A stretch of DNA of 64,000 nt. Source: Hyphomonas sp. (GTDB lineage: Bacteria; Pseudomonadota; Alphaproteobacteria; Caulobacterales; Hyphomonadaceae). The notes under the pieces are model-generated. The model ran no database searches and was not told the DNA's origin. It saw nothing but the letters and a program-made list of their open reading frames with translations. Numbering within the stretch: position 1 is the stretch's first letter; every line of letters starts with the position of its first letter. A program made the position numbers and the translations under genes. The stretch covers positions 124,001 to 188,000 of the forward strand of contig VMTE01000036.1 of assembly GCA_013791775.1 (NCBI GenBank). The letters are read 5' to 3'. Below are positions 53,610-62,318 of this stretch, piece after piece.

Positions 53610-54848
53610 TCAACTATACCGCGCCTCCACCTTCGCAGCCGCCACCCCCGCCTTCACATCCGCCAGCGCCGCGCCAAGGTCGGCGAGATACGCGTCCGCC
53701 ACCTCAGCATGTTTCGGCGACAGCATCAGGTGCAGGCTCTGCGGCTCGGCGGTGAACGAGGTGAACCAGCCCTTCGCCCGCATTGCGCCATACACCGCCA
53801 GCGAGTCGACCTCGGGATGCCGGAACGCCATCAGCCCGAGCAGCGGCTTGCCAAGCACTTCAAAACCCAGCGCCCGCACGCCCGCCTCGATTCGCTCCCG
53901 CGTCGCGCAAACGAGTCCCTGCTTCTCGCGGTAGCCGCTCACCCCCAGCACATTCATCACCGCCCAGGCCGCCGAGATCGCGCCGCCCGGCCGGGTGCCC
54001 GCCAGCGTCGGCGTCGTCATCGGCGCGCCCGACCAGTCGCGCATCGCGAACGGCATGTGCCTGTAGAGGTCTTCCGAGCGGAACAGCACGGTCGAGGCGC
54101 CCTTGGCGCAGTAGCCGTACTTGTGCAGGTCCGCGCTCATCGAGCGCACGGCTGGCACCTCAAAGTCGAACGCCGGCACCGCCACTCCGTTCATCCGCGC
54201 GAACGGCGCGAAATAGCCGCCGACGCAGGCATCGACATGCAGCCACACGTCTTTCGCCGCCGCGATCTCGCCGAGCGCCGCGATGGGGTCGATGATGCCA
54301 TGCGGGAAGCTGGGCGCCGAGCCGACCAGCATGATCGTCGCCGCGTCCACCGCGCCGGCCATCGCGGCCGGGTCGGCCTCATAGCTGCCATCGCCCTTCA
54401 GCGGCACCCGGCGCACAGCGATGTCCATCAGGTGGGCCGCCTTGTCGAAGGCGAGGTGAGCCGAGCGCGGCAGCACGATATTGTGCCCGCCGTGCTGCCG
54501 GCCGGTCGCGCGGGCAAAATCCCGCGCCGTCTTCATCGCCATGGTTATCGAATCGGTTCCGCCCGAGGTGATCGCCCCGGTCGCCCCCTCCGGCCCGTGC
54601 AGCAGGCCGAGCGCCATGGAGATCACGTCCTTCTCCATCTGCGCGAGCGACGGAAAGGCGAGTGGCCCGAGTCCGTTCTCCGACATGTAGAGCGTATAGG
54701 CGTCCTGCTGGACATGGTGAATGTCCTCGCCGGCGTTGAAGACATAGACGGCCGTGCGGCCGCTGCGCCAATCGACGTCCTTGCCGCCGCGCGCAACCAT
54801 TTCTGCGCGCACCTCTTTCCACTCGCGTCCCTGGGCTGGCATCTGCAT
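53610..54848 (-). CDS. PLP-dependent decarboxylase/lyase (sphingosine-1-phosphate-lyase-like)
   Basis: A 412-residue group II PLP enzyme. The cofactor lysine is in SADLHKYGYCAKGASTVLFR; TSGGTDSITMAMKTARDF forms the phosphate cup and VHVDACVGGYFAPFA (HVDAC) holds the PLP aspartate. Sequence style is nearer to sphingosine-1-phosphate lyase than to glutamate decarboxylase; sphingolipids occur in some alphaproteobacteria, but the substrate is not shown here. Start codon has GGAGG about 10 bases upstream. Single gene. Confidence 0.88.
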   Translation of the reverse strand: MQMPAQGREWKEVRAEMVARGGKDVDWRSGRTAVYVFNAGEDIHHVQQDAYTLYMSENGLGPLAFPSLAQMEKDVISMALGLLHGPEGATGAITSGGTDSITMAMKTARDFARATGRQHGGHNIVLPRSAHLAFDKAAHLMDIAVRRVPLKGDGSYEADPAAMAGAVDAATIMLVGSAPSFPHGIIDPIAALGEIAAAKDVWLHVDACVGGYFAPFARMNGVAVPAFDFEVPAVRSMSADLHKYGYCAKGASTVLFRSEDLYRHMPFAMRDWSGAPMTTPTLAGTRPGGAISAAWAVMNVLGVSGYREKQGLVCATRERIEAGVRALGFEVLGKPLLGLMAFRHPEVDSLAVYGAMRAKGWFTSFTAEPQSLHLMLSPKHAEVADAYLADLGAALADVKAGVAAAKVEARYS

Positions 54849-55036
54849 GGTTACGGCTCCTCCTGTTCCCGCCAGCAGCGTATGCCGCGCACGCGCGGCT
54901 GGCCAGATGCCGGCCTCAAAGGCGCGCGAGACAAAAATAAAAGCTCGCGTGTTGCGCTAAGGCCGTTGCGGCCACCCTGCGGACTGCGTAATTTACGTTT
55001 CGATAACCTATCAACATCGGGAAGAGCGGCGCCAGG

Positions 55037-55495
55037 ATGACGGACTACATCGGATACGAAGCGCTGACCCAGGCCGCCATGCGCGGCGTCGTGCGCGAGG
55101 CCCTGCGCCGCGCCAAGACAAATGGCGGCGTTCCCGGCGACCACCACTTCTACATCTCCTTCCGCACCCGGGCGCCCGGCGTGAAGATCGCCGACCATCT
55201 CGTCCAGCGGTTCCCGGAAGAGATGACCATCGTGATCCAGCACCAGTATTGGGATCTCGATGTCCAGGATGGACATTTCGAAATTGTCCTGAAATTTGCG
55301 GGCGTCCCGCAACACCTGTCGATCCCGCTGGCCGCGATCACGCGCTTCGTCGATCCGTCGGTGAACTTCGGCCTGACCTTCGAAACGCGCGGCCGCGATA
55401 CCGGCGTGCTCGCCCCGGCCGAGGATATCGCGCCCGAGGCCCCCAAGGCGCCGGCCGAAACGGTCGTCAATCTCGACGCCTATCGCCGCAAGTAA
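55037..55495 (+). CDS. sspB: ClpXP adaptor SspB, alpha type
   Basis: A 152-residue SspB-alpha adaptor that binds ssrA-tagged proteins and passes them to ClpXP. The domain starts YIGYEALTQAAMRGVVREALRRAKTNG and has the substrate-groove strands HHFYISFRTRAPGVKIADHLVQRFPEEMTIVIQHQYWDL; a linker leads to the C-terminal ClpX-binding tail VVNLDAYRRK. The tmRNA tag at 47822-47863 (ANDNFAEGELLAA) carries the AND-FAE part recognised by this class. Also often next to fumC and DUF4169 in relatives. Confidence 0.93.
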   Translation: MTDYIGYEALTQAAMRGVVREALRRAKTNGGVPGDHHFYISFRTRAPGVKIADHLVQRFPEEMTIVIQHQYWDLDVQDGHFEIVLKFAGVPQHLSIPLAAITRFVDPSVNFGLTFETRGRDTGVLAPAEDIAPEAPKAPAETVVNLDAYRRK

Positions 55496-55507
55496 GGCGC
55501 CCCGGAT

Positions 55508-55960
55508 TTGACCGATGAGGCCAAACCCCGCGTCCCGGATGCCGAGATGCTGGCGCGGTTCCAGAACTCGAAGAAGCGCCCGCCCTGTTCGGATACGCTC
55601 GGCATGCGCCTCGCGGCCCTGAGCCAGGACGACAAATGGGTGCGCATGGAGTTCGACGTTCCGGTCGCCTTCGCGAATCCCACAGGCGCGGTGCAGGGCG
55701 GTTTCATCTGCGCGATGCTCGATGAAGCGATGAGCACCGCCGTGATCATCGCCTCCAACGTCACCATGACCGCGCCGACGCTGGAAATGAAAACCAGCTA
55801 CCTGAAGCGCCTGATGCCCGGCAAGGCCAGCGTCGAAGCCCGCATCCTGCGGCTCGGCAAATCCGCCGCCTTCATGGAAGCCGATTGCTTCGACGCCAGC
55901 GGCGACCTCGTCGCCCGCGCCTCCGCTACCGCCATCCCGATGCCGTTCAAGCGGCTCTGA
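55508..55960 (+). CDS. PaaI-type hotdog thioesterase
   Basis: A 150-residue hotdog-fold protein starting with TTG 12 bases after the sspB stop; an internal ATG at 55547 is an alternative. The active-site helix is NPTGAVQGGFICAMLDEAMSTAV, where Q replaces the usual His of HGG and Asp supplies the acid, followed by EMKTSYLKRLMPGKASVEARIL. Probably an acyl-CoA thioesterase; likely cotranscribed with sspB. Confidence 0.83.
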   Translation: MTDEAKPRVPDAEMLARFQNSKKRPPCSDTLGMRLAALSQDDKWVRMEFDVPVAFANPTGAVQGGFICAMLDEAMSTAVIIASNVTMTAPTLEMKTSYLKRLMPGKASVEARILRLGKSAAFMEADCFDASGDLVARASATAIPMPFKRL

Positions 55961-55971
55961 CCTCCTGAAGT

Positions 55972-56006
55972 CCCCTCTCCCAAGGGAGAAGGAGGAAACG
56001 CCCCCC
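55972..56006. repeat. Small palindromic repeat (CTCTCCC-AAGGGAGA type)
   Basis: TCCCCTCTCCC followed by AAGGGAGAAGGAGG forms a hairpin between the thioesterase and P450 genes, and resembles copies at 58318-58341 and in the helicase insertion at 32194-32310. Possibly a terminator remnant or dispersed element. Confidence 0.5.
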
Positions 56007-56097
56007 CCCCAAATCCTGACCCAACGGCACGGGGCGCCAGACCGTCCGATATCGGCTATGGTCAGGCCATAACAAGACGACTCCCGGGAGGAGACCC

Positions 56098-57327
56098 ATG
56101 GCCGACGATCCGAAGGCGCCTGCGCAGATGCCGCAGTCGATCCTTGAGCTGTCCGCATTCAATCCGGTAGCGCGCGACAATCCGCACCCGCTGCTGAAAT
56201 CCCTGCGCGAAACCTGTCCGGTGATGCGCGACGAGGCGGCGAAGGTCTGGTTCCTGTCGCGCTACAAGGACATCCGCGACACGGTCAACGACCGCACCTT
56301 CGTGCGCCACCCGACGAAGGCTGAAGCCGGCTCGCTCTCCGCCCGGTTTGCCGAAGAGGGCAGGGAGCGGCGCACCAGCATCCTGTTCCTCGACGATCCC
56401 GACCATGCCCGCATCCGCCAGCCGCTGGCGAAAGCCTTCTATGCCCGCATCAACCGGATGCGGCCTGAAATCGAGGCGATGATCGACGCGGTCATCGATG
56501 CTGCGCCGGCCGCCGGCCGTTTCGACCTGATGGAGAAGATCGCCGTCCCGGTCCCCGTCCTCGTCATCGCGCGCATCCTCGGCGTCGACGAATCCCGCCT
56601 TGGCGATTTCCGTCAGTGGTCGGAAGATGTCATCCTCGGCCTCAATCCCGTCCGCACACCGGAAGAAGACGCCCGCCTGATCTCCGGCGGTGAGGCGCTC
56701 GATGCGTATTTCTCTGAACTGATGGCCGCCCGCCGCAAGGCCCCGCGCGACGACCTCGTCAGCGACATGGTGCAGCTCCAGGCTTCCGGCGAAGCAGACA
56801 TCGCCGACGATGAAGTGCGCACCAACCTCGAAGCGCTGCTGGTCGGCGGCAACCTGACCACCACCGATCTCATCGGCAACGGCATCTGGCTGCTGCTCAC
56901 CCATCCCGCCCAGCTCGCCGCGCTGCGCGTCCATCCCGAACTCGGCGCCCAGGCCGTCGAAGAAGTGCTGCGCTACGAAGCGCCGGTCTCGGTCACCTCC
57001 CGCATCGTCCCCGGCGAACGCATCGTCGCCGGCTGCCCGATGCACGCCGGCCAGCCGGTCTGGATGTCGCTCGCCGCCGCCAACCGCGACCCCGAGGTGT
57101 TCGACACGGCCGAAGCGTTCGACATCACCCGCAAACGCGCCAGCCATATCGCGTTCGGGGGCGGGCCCCACATCTGCATCGGCGCCCCGCTGGCTCGGAT
57201 CGAGGCGCGGCATGTGTATCTCAAGCTGCTCGAGAAATATCCCGCCCTCAGCCTGCCCAAGCAGGATCTCGTCTGGCGCGCACTCCCCTTCTTCCGCGGC
57301 CTCGAAACACTGATCGTCGAAACCTGA
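56098..57327 (+). CDS. Cytochrome P450
   Basis: A 409-residue soluble bacterial P450. The heme ligand is C360 in FGGGPHICIGAPLARIEAR; the K-helix ExxR is in EEVLRYEAPVSV; the I-helix has VGGNLTTTDLIGNG, the acid/alcohol-TT dioxygen site. It needs a ferredoxin and reductase from elsewhere. Similar P450s hydroxylate terpenoids or fatty acids, which is not decided here. GGGAGGAG precedes the ATG. Confidence 0.94.
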   Translation: MADDPKAPAQMPQSILELSAFNPVARDNPHPLLKSLRETCPVMRDEAAKVWFLSRYKDIRDTVNDRTFVRHPTKAEAGSLSARFAEEGRERRTSILFLDDPDHARIRQPLAKAFYARINRMRPEIEAMIDAVIDAAPAAGRFDLMEKIAVPVPVLVIARILGVDESRLGDFRQWSEDVILGLNPVRTPEEDARLISGGEALDAYFSELMAARRKAPRDDLVSDMVQLQASGEADIADDEVRTNLEALLVGGNLTTTDLIGNGIWLLLTHPAQLAALRVHPELGAQAVEEVLRYEAPVSVTSRIVPGERIVAGCPMHAGQPVWMSLAAANRDPEVFDTAEAFDITRKRASHIAFGGGPHICIGAPLARIEARHVYLKLLEKYPALSLPKQDLVWRALPFFRGLETLIVET

Positions 57328-57358
57328 TCTTGCCGGTTCCTGCACCGTTGGTTGCCCT

Positions 57359-57398
57359 GCGTCACCCTCAGACCGGCTGCGCCGGTCGAGGGTGACGC
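57359..57398. repeat. Long inverted repeat after P450
   Basis: Outer arms GCGTCACCCTC/GAGGGTGACGC and inner arms GACCGGC/GCCGGTC with loop TGC give a 40-base hairpin with one bulged A. No T-run follows. It is probably a dispersed palindrome, and may also halt transcription from P450. Confidence 0.75.
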
Positions 57399-57537
57399 GG
57401 AAACCGGACGGATGGAAAATGAAATACATTCCGTCCACGAACCACTTACGCCTACATCCACGCCAAAAAATCTCCCACAAAACCAACCCATTGAAACAAA
57501 ATTCCGGAAACTTGCACTACACAGCCAAACCCATGCC

Positions 57538-57543
57538 TATAAT
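57538..57543 (+). promoter_or_regulatory. TATAAT -10 element of a leaderless gene
   Basis: A perfect TATAAT ends 6 bases before the ATG at 57550, so transcription should start on or within a base or two of the start codon. No good -35 lies at normal spacing; TTGCAC at 57512 gives a 20-base spacer. The region 57410-57540 is markedly AT-rich against the surrounding sequence. Confidence 0.5.
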
Positions 57544-57549
57544 CGCCGC

Positions 57550-58239
57550 ATGGACCAGGCCTTGCCCCCCGAAGACGATGTGCCAAACGGCCCGCTCATT
57601 GATGCGGGCGCGGGCCGTGCCCTCTGGCTGGTCAGGCAGATCCACCACCAGCTGGCCCAACCGGCCCGCGCCCTGGGCCTCGCGGTTCTGCGCCGTCTCT
57701 TCCGCCACTACCTGCGCCCTGCCGAAGCCGCCCTGCGCCGCGCGATCTACCTGATCGCCAACACGCTCCCGCCGCTGCCCGCCCTGAAACCTAGACAGCC
57801 CGCTCACCCCCGCGCAGGCGGCGGCCCCGACAGGCAGACTCCGCCCCAGCCCTGCACCCCCAGCTTCGCCCTCACCGAGCGCGAGCCCCGTCCGTCCACG
57901 AACTATCTCCCGCTTGCCCGGCGCCCGTGCGTTTCGGTGCCCGGTCTCACGCCGCGCCCAGCGCCGCCGGTCCCGCGCGCCGCGCCGGATCCGGCCCGCC
58001 TCGAACATCGCCTCCGCCGCCGCCTCGCGGCGTTCGATGCCGCTTTCCGCGATCCCGTCCGCGCCGCCCGCCGCCTGCTGCGCCGCCTCGCCCGCTGGAC
58101 CCCCGGCCGCCTGGCGCTCGCCTATCACAATATCCCTGGCTTCACCGCCAAACCCCTCGACGCCCAGGCCCGCGACACCCTCCAGCGCCTCAACGACGCC
58201 ATCATCGCCGCCTTCCAGCGCAACGCGGATACGTCCTGA
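57550..58239 (+). CDS. Arg/Pro-rich protein of unknown function, probably leaderless
   Basis: A 229-residue basic protein, MDQALPPEDDVPNGPLIDAGAG, then ALWLVRQIHHQLAQPARALGLAVLRRLFRHYLRPAEAALRRAIYLIANTLPPLPAL, a proline-rich linker, and a second helical region (RRRLAAFDAAFRDPVRAARRLLRRLARWTPGRLALAY). No family recognised and no signal peptide. The frame is open to an upstream ATG-like codon but the TATAAT at 57538 argues for the start at 57550. Confidence 0.6.
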   Translation: MDQALPPEDDVPNGPLIDAGAGRALWLVRQIHHQLAQPARALGLAVLRRLFRHYLRPAEAALRRAIYLIANTLPPLPALKPRQPAHPRAGGGPDRQTPPQPCTPSFALTEREPRPSTNYLPLARRPCVSVPGLTPRPAPPVPRAAPDPARLEHRLRRRLAAFDAAFRDPVRAARRLLRRLARWTPGRLALAYHNIPGFTAKPLDAQARDTLQRLNDAIIAAFQRNADTS

Positions 58240-58317
58240 AATCAAACAGGGCAGGGGACTGACATTACCGGAAGGCGAGGGCCTCTCCGGCCCTTCGTGC
58301 TGCCCGCTCCCAAAAGC

Positions 58318-58341
58318 CCCCTCTCCCAAGGGAGAGGGGTT
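58318..58341. repeat. Palindromic repeat CCCCTCTCCC/GGGAGAGGGG
   Basis: A 22-base near-perfect palindrome after the Arg/Pro-rich gene and before the convergent RusA gene, similar to the cluster-1 repeat in the helicase gene. It has a weak T-poor tail, so it is treated as a dispersed element rather than a terminator. Confidence 0.6.
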
Positions 58342-58363
58342 CAAGGCTGGAAAGACGCGAAAC

Positions 58364-58723
58364 CTACTCCATCGCCGTCGCCAGCATCCAGATCCCGTCG
58401 CGCTCGGCGCTCCGCCGCTCGACCAGCAGGCGCGCCACCTGATGGTCATCCTCGAACACATTCCCGCTCAGCGAATCCAGCAGGGCCTTGGCCAGATTGT
58501 CGAGGTCCATCCACGGGGCGTCGCCCCTGTGTTCCATGATGATGTGTACGCTGTAATCGCCGTATCCCGGCCGCAGCGGCGGGAAGTCCTTGCGGAAGAA
58601 CTCCTTCAGCAGCGTCTTGTAATACTTGGTCTGCGTCGTCAGCCCGCTGCACGCCACCTCGAGCGCCCCGCTGTCCGTAATCCGGGCACGGACTTTTCCG
58701 GAGGAGATCCAGTCTGAGGTCAC
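58364..58723 (-). CDS. RusA-family Holliday junction resolvase
   Basis: A 119-residue RusA-like endonuclease. The conserved core is WMDLDNLAKALLDSLSGNVFEDDHQVARL, with acids D73, D75 and D92/D93 and lysine K79, as in RusA (metal-binding Asp triad and Lys). Usually found in prophages, where it resolves Holliday junctions; no other phage gene is nearby. Its ATG overlaps the toxin gene's stop by 4 bases, so it is the third gene of a toxin-antitoxin operon. Confidence 0.82.
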   Translation of the reverse strand: MTSDWISSGKVRARITDSGALEVACSGLTTQTKYYKTLLKEFFRKDFPPLRPGYGDYSVHIIMEHRGDAPWMDLDNLAKALLDSLSGNVFEDDHQVARLLVERRSAERDGIWMLATAME

Positions 58724-59022
58724 TCGGTTGGGCCTTCCGCGTCAGGCGGGTATTTCTGGCGCCCGTCGAATATGGGCTCTACATCCAGATGATAGGCGTC
58801 AGGCAGCGTATAGATCACGATCAGGGAAGTGCGCGGAACCACGAGTTCGCGGGTTCCCTCCACCCGGCCTTGCTTTCCGAGAAGCGGAAAACCTTCCAGC
58901 TGGGTGAGCGTTGTGAAGCGGGCCGTCAGCAGCCGGTCGAGCCCCTGCGGACTTCGAGGCTGAAGCCATCCGGCGAGGGCTTCGAGGTCGGCTTCGGCAT
59001 CCGCCGAGAGCCTAATGTGCAT
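58720..59022 (-). CDS. ParE/RelE-family toxin
   Basis: A 100-residue toxin of the RelE/ParE fold: MHIRLSADAEADLEALAGWLQ, LDRLLTARFTTLTQLEGFPLLGK, RELVVPRTSLIVIYTLPDAYHLDVEPIFDGRQKYP, the ParE pattern with terminal strand-helix-strand and arginine/lysine-rich tail. It would inhibit gyrase (ParE) or cleave mRNA (RelE); ParE is preferred by sequence style. Antitoxin gene overlaps by 11 bases upstream; RusA gene overlaps downstream. Confidence 0.85.
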   Translation of the reverse strand: MHIRLSADAEADLEALAGWLQPRSPQGLDRLLTARFTTLTQLEGFPLLGKQGRVEGTRELVVPRTSLIVIYTLPDAYHLDVEPIFDGRQKYPPDAEGPTE

Positions 59023-59209
59023 CGGGCGTAAACCGGCGCACGACGTCGTCCAACGACCGGTAGGTCATCCGCCCTTCGGCCTTGGCTTCGAGCGTCCTGC
59101 GGGTCTCGGCCTGCATCCAGGCCTCGTGCTCTGGCGTCGGGGCAAAATCCGGCTCCAGCGCCCGGAAGGCATCCAGCGGGCCGTTCGAAGGAGAGGCGGT
59201 ATCCGGCAT
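59012..59209 (-). CDS. Antitoxin of the ParE system
   Basis: A 65-residue acidic antitoxin, MPDTASPSNGPLDAFRALEPDFAPTPEHEAWMQAETRRTLEAKAEGRMTYRSLDDVVRRF. Small, rich in charged residues, translated just before the toxin with an 11-base overlap: typical of type II antitoxins whose C-terminal helices cover the toxin. No standard RHH is evident. First gene of the three-gene operon; its promoter is in the 159-base gap before fumC. Confidence 0.75.
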   Translation of the reverse strand: MPDTASPSNGPLDAFRALEPDFAPTPEHEAWMQAETRRTLEAKAEGRMTYRSLDDVVRRFTPDAH

Positions 59210-59368
59210 CGCACCAGAATAGCTATGAAAGACCAGCCTGCCTAGGCCTCCCGGTCCCGGCCGTTTTCGGTCTGCCGGGAGAAGGGGCCTTCACGGCTTG
59301 ATGGGGCGCAGACCGGGGGCTACACCGCGCGGCGACATCGCTTTGCAGCCCAGCCCAGGAGCCCCCTC

Positions 59369-60763
59369 ATGGCCAAGACCCCCACCCGCACCGAAACCGA
59401 TACGTTCGGCCCCATCGAGGTCGAGGCGGACAAGTACTGGGGCGCGCAGGCGCAGCGCTCGCTCGGCAATTTCAAGATCGGCTGGGAGCGCCAGCCCGCC
59501 CCGGTCGTGCGCGCCCTCGGCATCGTCAAGAAGGCGGCCGCCGAGACCAACATGGCCCTCGGCAAGCTCGATCCGGCGCTCGGCAAGGTGATCATCCAGG
59601 CCGCCGATGAAGTGATCGAGGGCAAGCTGAACGATCACTTCCCGCTGGTCGTCTGGCAGACGGGTTCGGGCACCCAGTCGAACATGAACGCCAACGAGGT
59701 GATCTCCAACCGCGCCATCGAGATGCTGGGCGGCGAGATGGGCTCGAAAAAGCCGGTTCACCCGAACGATCATGTCAACATGAGCCAGTCGTCGAACGAC
59801 ACGTTCCCGACCGCCATGCACATCGCCTGCGCCGAGGAAGTGAGCCACCGCCTGCTGCCCGCGCTGCACATGCTGCACGGCGCGCTCGACCTGAAGGCGA
59901 AGGCCTGGGCCGACATCATCAAGATCGGCCGCACGCACACGCAGGATGCCACGCCGGTGACGCTCGGTCAGGAATTCTCCGGCTATGCCCAGCAGGTGAA
60001 GAACGGCATCGCGCGCATTGAGATGACGCTGCCCATGCTGATGCAGCTCGCCCAGGGCGGCACGGCCGTCGGCACGGGCCTCGCCTCGCCGGTCGGTTTC
60101 GCCGAGAAAGTCGCCGAGAAGATCGCCGGTATCACGGGCCTTGCCTTCACCTCCGCCCCGAACAAGTTCGAGGCGCTCGCCGCGCATGACGCGATGGTGT
60201 TCACCCATGGCGCGATCAACACGGTGGCGATGAGCTGCTTCAAGATCGCCAACGATATCCGCTTTCTTGGCTCGGGCCCGCGCTCCGGCCTCGGCGAGCT
60301 GGCCCTGCCGGAAAACGAGCCGGGCAGCTCCATCATGCCAGGCAAGGTCAACCCGACCCAGTGTGAGGCGCTCACGCAGGTCTGCGCGCATATCCATGGC
60401 AACAATGCCGCCATCGGCTTTGCCGGCAGCCAGGGCCATTTCGAGCTGAACGTGTTCAACCCGATGATGGCCTATAATTTCCTCCAGTCGGTGCGCCTGC
60501 TTGCTGATGCGGCCGTATCGTTCACCGAGAACTGCGTCGTCGGCATCGAACCGCGCCTCGACAATATCGAGAAGGGCCTGAAAAACTCGCTGATGCTGGT
60601 GACACCGCTGAAGGAAAAATACGGCTACGACCGCGCTGCCAAGATCGCCAAGACCGCCCACAAGAACGGCACGACCCTGCGCGAGGAAGCCATCAAGGAC
60701 GGCATCCCGGCAGAAGATTTTGACAATATCGTCGATCCGTCGAAGATGATCTCACCGGGCTGA
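59369..60763 (+). CDS. fumC: Fumarate hydratase class II
   Basis: Hydrates fumarate to malate in the TCA cycle. The 464-residue protein begins [33 protein letters not shown], the fumarase C start, has [18 protein letters not shown] and the superfamily signature [16 protein letters not shown] with its catalytic Ser loop; the pattern [23 protein letters not shown] follows. No iron-sulfur site (class II). AGGAG precedes the ATG. Confidence 0.97.
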   Translation: MAKTPTRTETDTFGPIEVEADKYWGAQAQRSLGNFKIGWERQPAPVVRALGIVKKAAAETNMALGKLDPALGKVIIQAADEVIEGKLNDHFPLVVWQTGSGTQSNMNANEVISNRAIEMLGGEMGSKKPVHPNDHVNMSQSSNDTFPTAMHIACAEEVSHRLLPALHMLHGALDLKAKAWADIIKIGRTHTQDATPVTLGQEFSGYAQQVKNGIARIEMTLPMLMQLAQGGTAVGTGLASPVGFAEKVAEKIAGITGLAFTSAPNKFEALAAHDAMVFTHGAINTVAMSCFKIANDIRFLGSGPRSGLGELALPENEPGSSIMPGKVNPTQCEALTQVCAHIHGNNAAIGFAGSQGHFELNVFNPMMAYNFLQSVRLLADAAVSFTENCVVGIEPRLDNIEKGLKNSLMLVTPLKEKYGYDRAAKIAKTAHKNGTTLREEAIKDGIPAEDFDNIVDPSKMISPG

Positions 60764-60792
60764 TCGGTCTGCCAGTTGAAGGGGACATGCTT

Positions 60793-61311
60793 ATGAAAAC
60801 ACGGGCTTTCATAGTCTTCGTGCTGTTCGCCGGTTTCGGCGCTGCAGCCCGGGCAGACTGCGGCGCGGCGCAGGTTCAGTTCAATTCCGCGTCGGAGGCC
60901 CTTCAGGCCGCGTATTACCAGCGGGCGGGCGCCGCCGGGACCGCCGAGAGTGTGGCGCAGGATACGGTCGCTCCGGCGCTGGCTGGCGTGCAGGCGGCCT
61001 GTCCGGCCGAAACCGGCGCCGCCGCCGCGAATATCTCCGCGCAACTGACAGCGATGTTGCAGGATCCGATGCGTGAGCAACTGGTGGCATGCGACAAGGC
61101 AACCGTCGCCTTTGGCGAGAAGGTTGCCGTGTTCGAGCAAACGGTTGGCGGCCCCGAGATTTTGGATGGCGTGGTTCGCTTTGAAGTCGTGCCTGCTGCG
61201 ACCCGCGCAATCCAGGCCTGTCCCCATGTTTCGGACATGTCCCAGCGCACGCAGGATGCCATCAGCGACATGTACGCCTACATCGACTGGGTTGCCGACA
61301 ACGATTACTGA
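60793..61311 (+). CDS. Exported protein of unknown function
   Basis: A 172-residue secreted protein: signal MKTRAFIVFVLFAGFGAAARA-D, then mostly alpha-helical sequence with four cysteines (RADCGAAQV, VQAACPAE, LVACDKA, IQACPHV). No family known. GAAGGGG eight bases before this ATG favours it over the ATG at 60787. Follows fumC by 29 bases, so it may be cotranscribed. Confidence 0.7.
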   Translation: MKTRAFIVFVLFAGFGAAARADCGAAQVQFNSASEALQAAYYQRAGAAGTAESVAQDTVAPALAGVQAACPAETGAAAANISAQLTAMLQDPMREQLVACDKATVAFGEKVAVFEQTVGGPEILDGVVRFEVVPAATRAIQACPHVSDMSQRTQDAISDMYAYIDWVADNDY

Positions 61312-61372
61312 GCCGTTCGGCGGGGCTCCTGCACTACGGCCCGGGATATTCCGGGAGTGAAAGGTACACATC

Positions 61373-62176
61373 ATGGACTTTAACAATCTGTTTTCGGTCA
61401 AGGGCAAGACCGTCGTGATCACCGGCGGCTCGCGCGGCATCGGCGAGATGCTGGCGGCGGGCTTCCTGGCGAATGGCGCGAAGGTCATCATCTCCTCGCG
61501 CAAGGAGGCCGCCTGCCATGAAACGGTCGAACGGCTGAAGGCCCAGTTCGGCGGCGAGATTTATGCCATTCCGTCCGATGTCGGCCAGATGGACGGCATC
61601 CTCCACCTCGCCGGTGAAATCGCCAAGCGCGAGGACAAGGTCGATGTGCTGATCAACAATGCCGGCGTCGCCTGGGGCGCCGCGCTGGACGAGTTCCCGG
61701 AAAAGGGCTGGGACAAGGTGATGGATGTCAACGTCAAGGGCATCTTCTTCCTGACCCAGAAACTGATGCCGCTGCTGCGCAAGGCGGCGAGCGCCGACAA
61801 TCCGGCCCGGGTCATCAACATCGCCTCGATCGACGGCATGCACACCTCGCCGATGAGCGGCTACGCCTATGGCACGTCCAAGGCCGCCGTGATCCACCTG
61901 ACGCGCTTCATGGGCTCGCAGCTGGCCGGGGAGCATATCCTCGTCAACGGCATCGCGCCCGGCCCGTTCCCCACCTACATGCTGTCCACAGGTGTCGGCT
62001 TCAAAGGCGAGACCGAAGGCGTGGACTGGGACGCCATCGGGTCGCGCAGCCCGGCCGGCCGCGTCGGCAGGCCGGAAGACATCGCGGGCCTCGCCATGTT
62101 CCTGTCCTCGAAGGCCTCGGCCTATATCAACGGCCACACGATCCCGTGTGACGGCGGCATCGTCTCGGCGAGCTGA
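61373..62176 (+). CDS. SDR-family oxidoreductase (RhlG/FabG-like)
   Basis: A 267-residue short-chain dehydrogenase: VVITGGSRGIGEMLAAGF (TGxxxGxG with Arg for NADP), LINNAGVAWG, catalytic YAYGTSKAAVIHLTRFM (YxxxK intact with Ser about 13 before), APGPFPTYM, and the closing GHTIPCDGGIVSAS. Close to RhlG-like/3-oxoacyl-ACP-reductase SDRs. Substrate unknown. Separate from the exported-protein gene by 61 bases. Confidence 0.92.
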   Translation: MDFNNLFSVKGKTVVITGGSRGIGEMLAAGFLANGAKVIISSRKEAACHETVERLKAQFGGEIYAIPSDVGQMDGILHLAGEIAKREDKVDVLINNAGVAWGAALDEFPEKGWDKVMDVNVKGIFFLTQKLMPLLRKAASADNPARVINIASIDGMHTSPMSGYAYGTSKAAVIHLTRFMGSQLAGEHILVNGIAPGPFPTYMLSTGVGFKGETEGVDWDAIGSRSPAGRVGRPEDIAGLAMFLSSKASAYINGHTIPCDGGIVSAS

Positions 62177-62266
62177 CCGCCACTGCGGCGGGCGTGCGCA
62201 ATGTCCGCCTGCTGATCGAAAGCCGGGAGAGCGGCGCAAGCGACGCGGCCGGCGCGTTGTGTGCAG

Positions 62267-62296
62267 GATCAATGCGTATTATATATGCGCATGATC
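62267..62296. promoter_or_regulatory. Imperfect palindromic operator/promoter of ccdAB
   Basis: GATCAATGCG and CGCATGATC are inverted arms (with a one-base offset) around the AT-rich core TATTATATAT, which supplies a -10 element. Palindromic operators over the promoter are usual for autoregulated CcdA-type systems. It lies 23 bases before ccdA. Confidence 0.5.
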
Positions 62297-62318
62297 AATC
62301 CGCCGCAGGAGCGCGTTC

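Noticed and set aside
54961-54973. GGCCG-TTG-CGGCC hairpin upstream of sspB
   Set aside because: Perfect but only five pairs in very GC-rich DNA, with no T-run or gene-linked position; likely chance.
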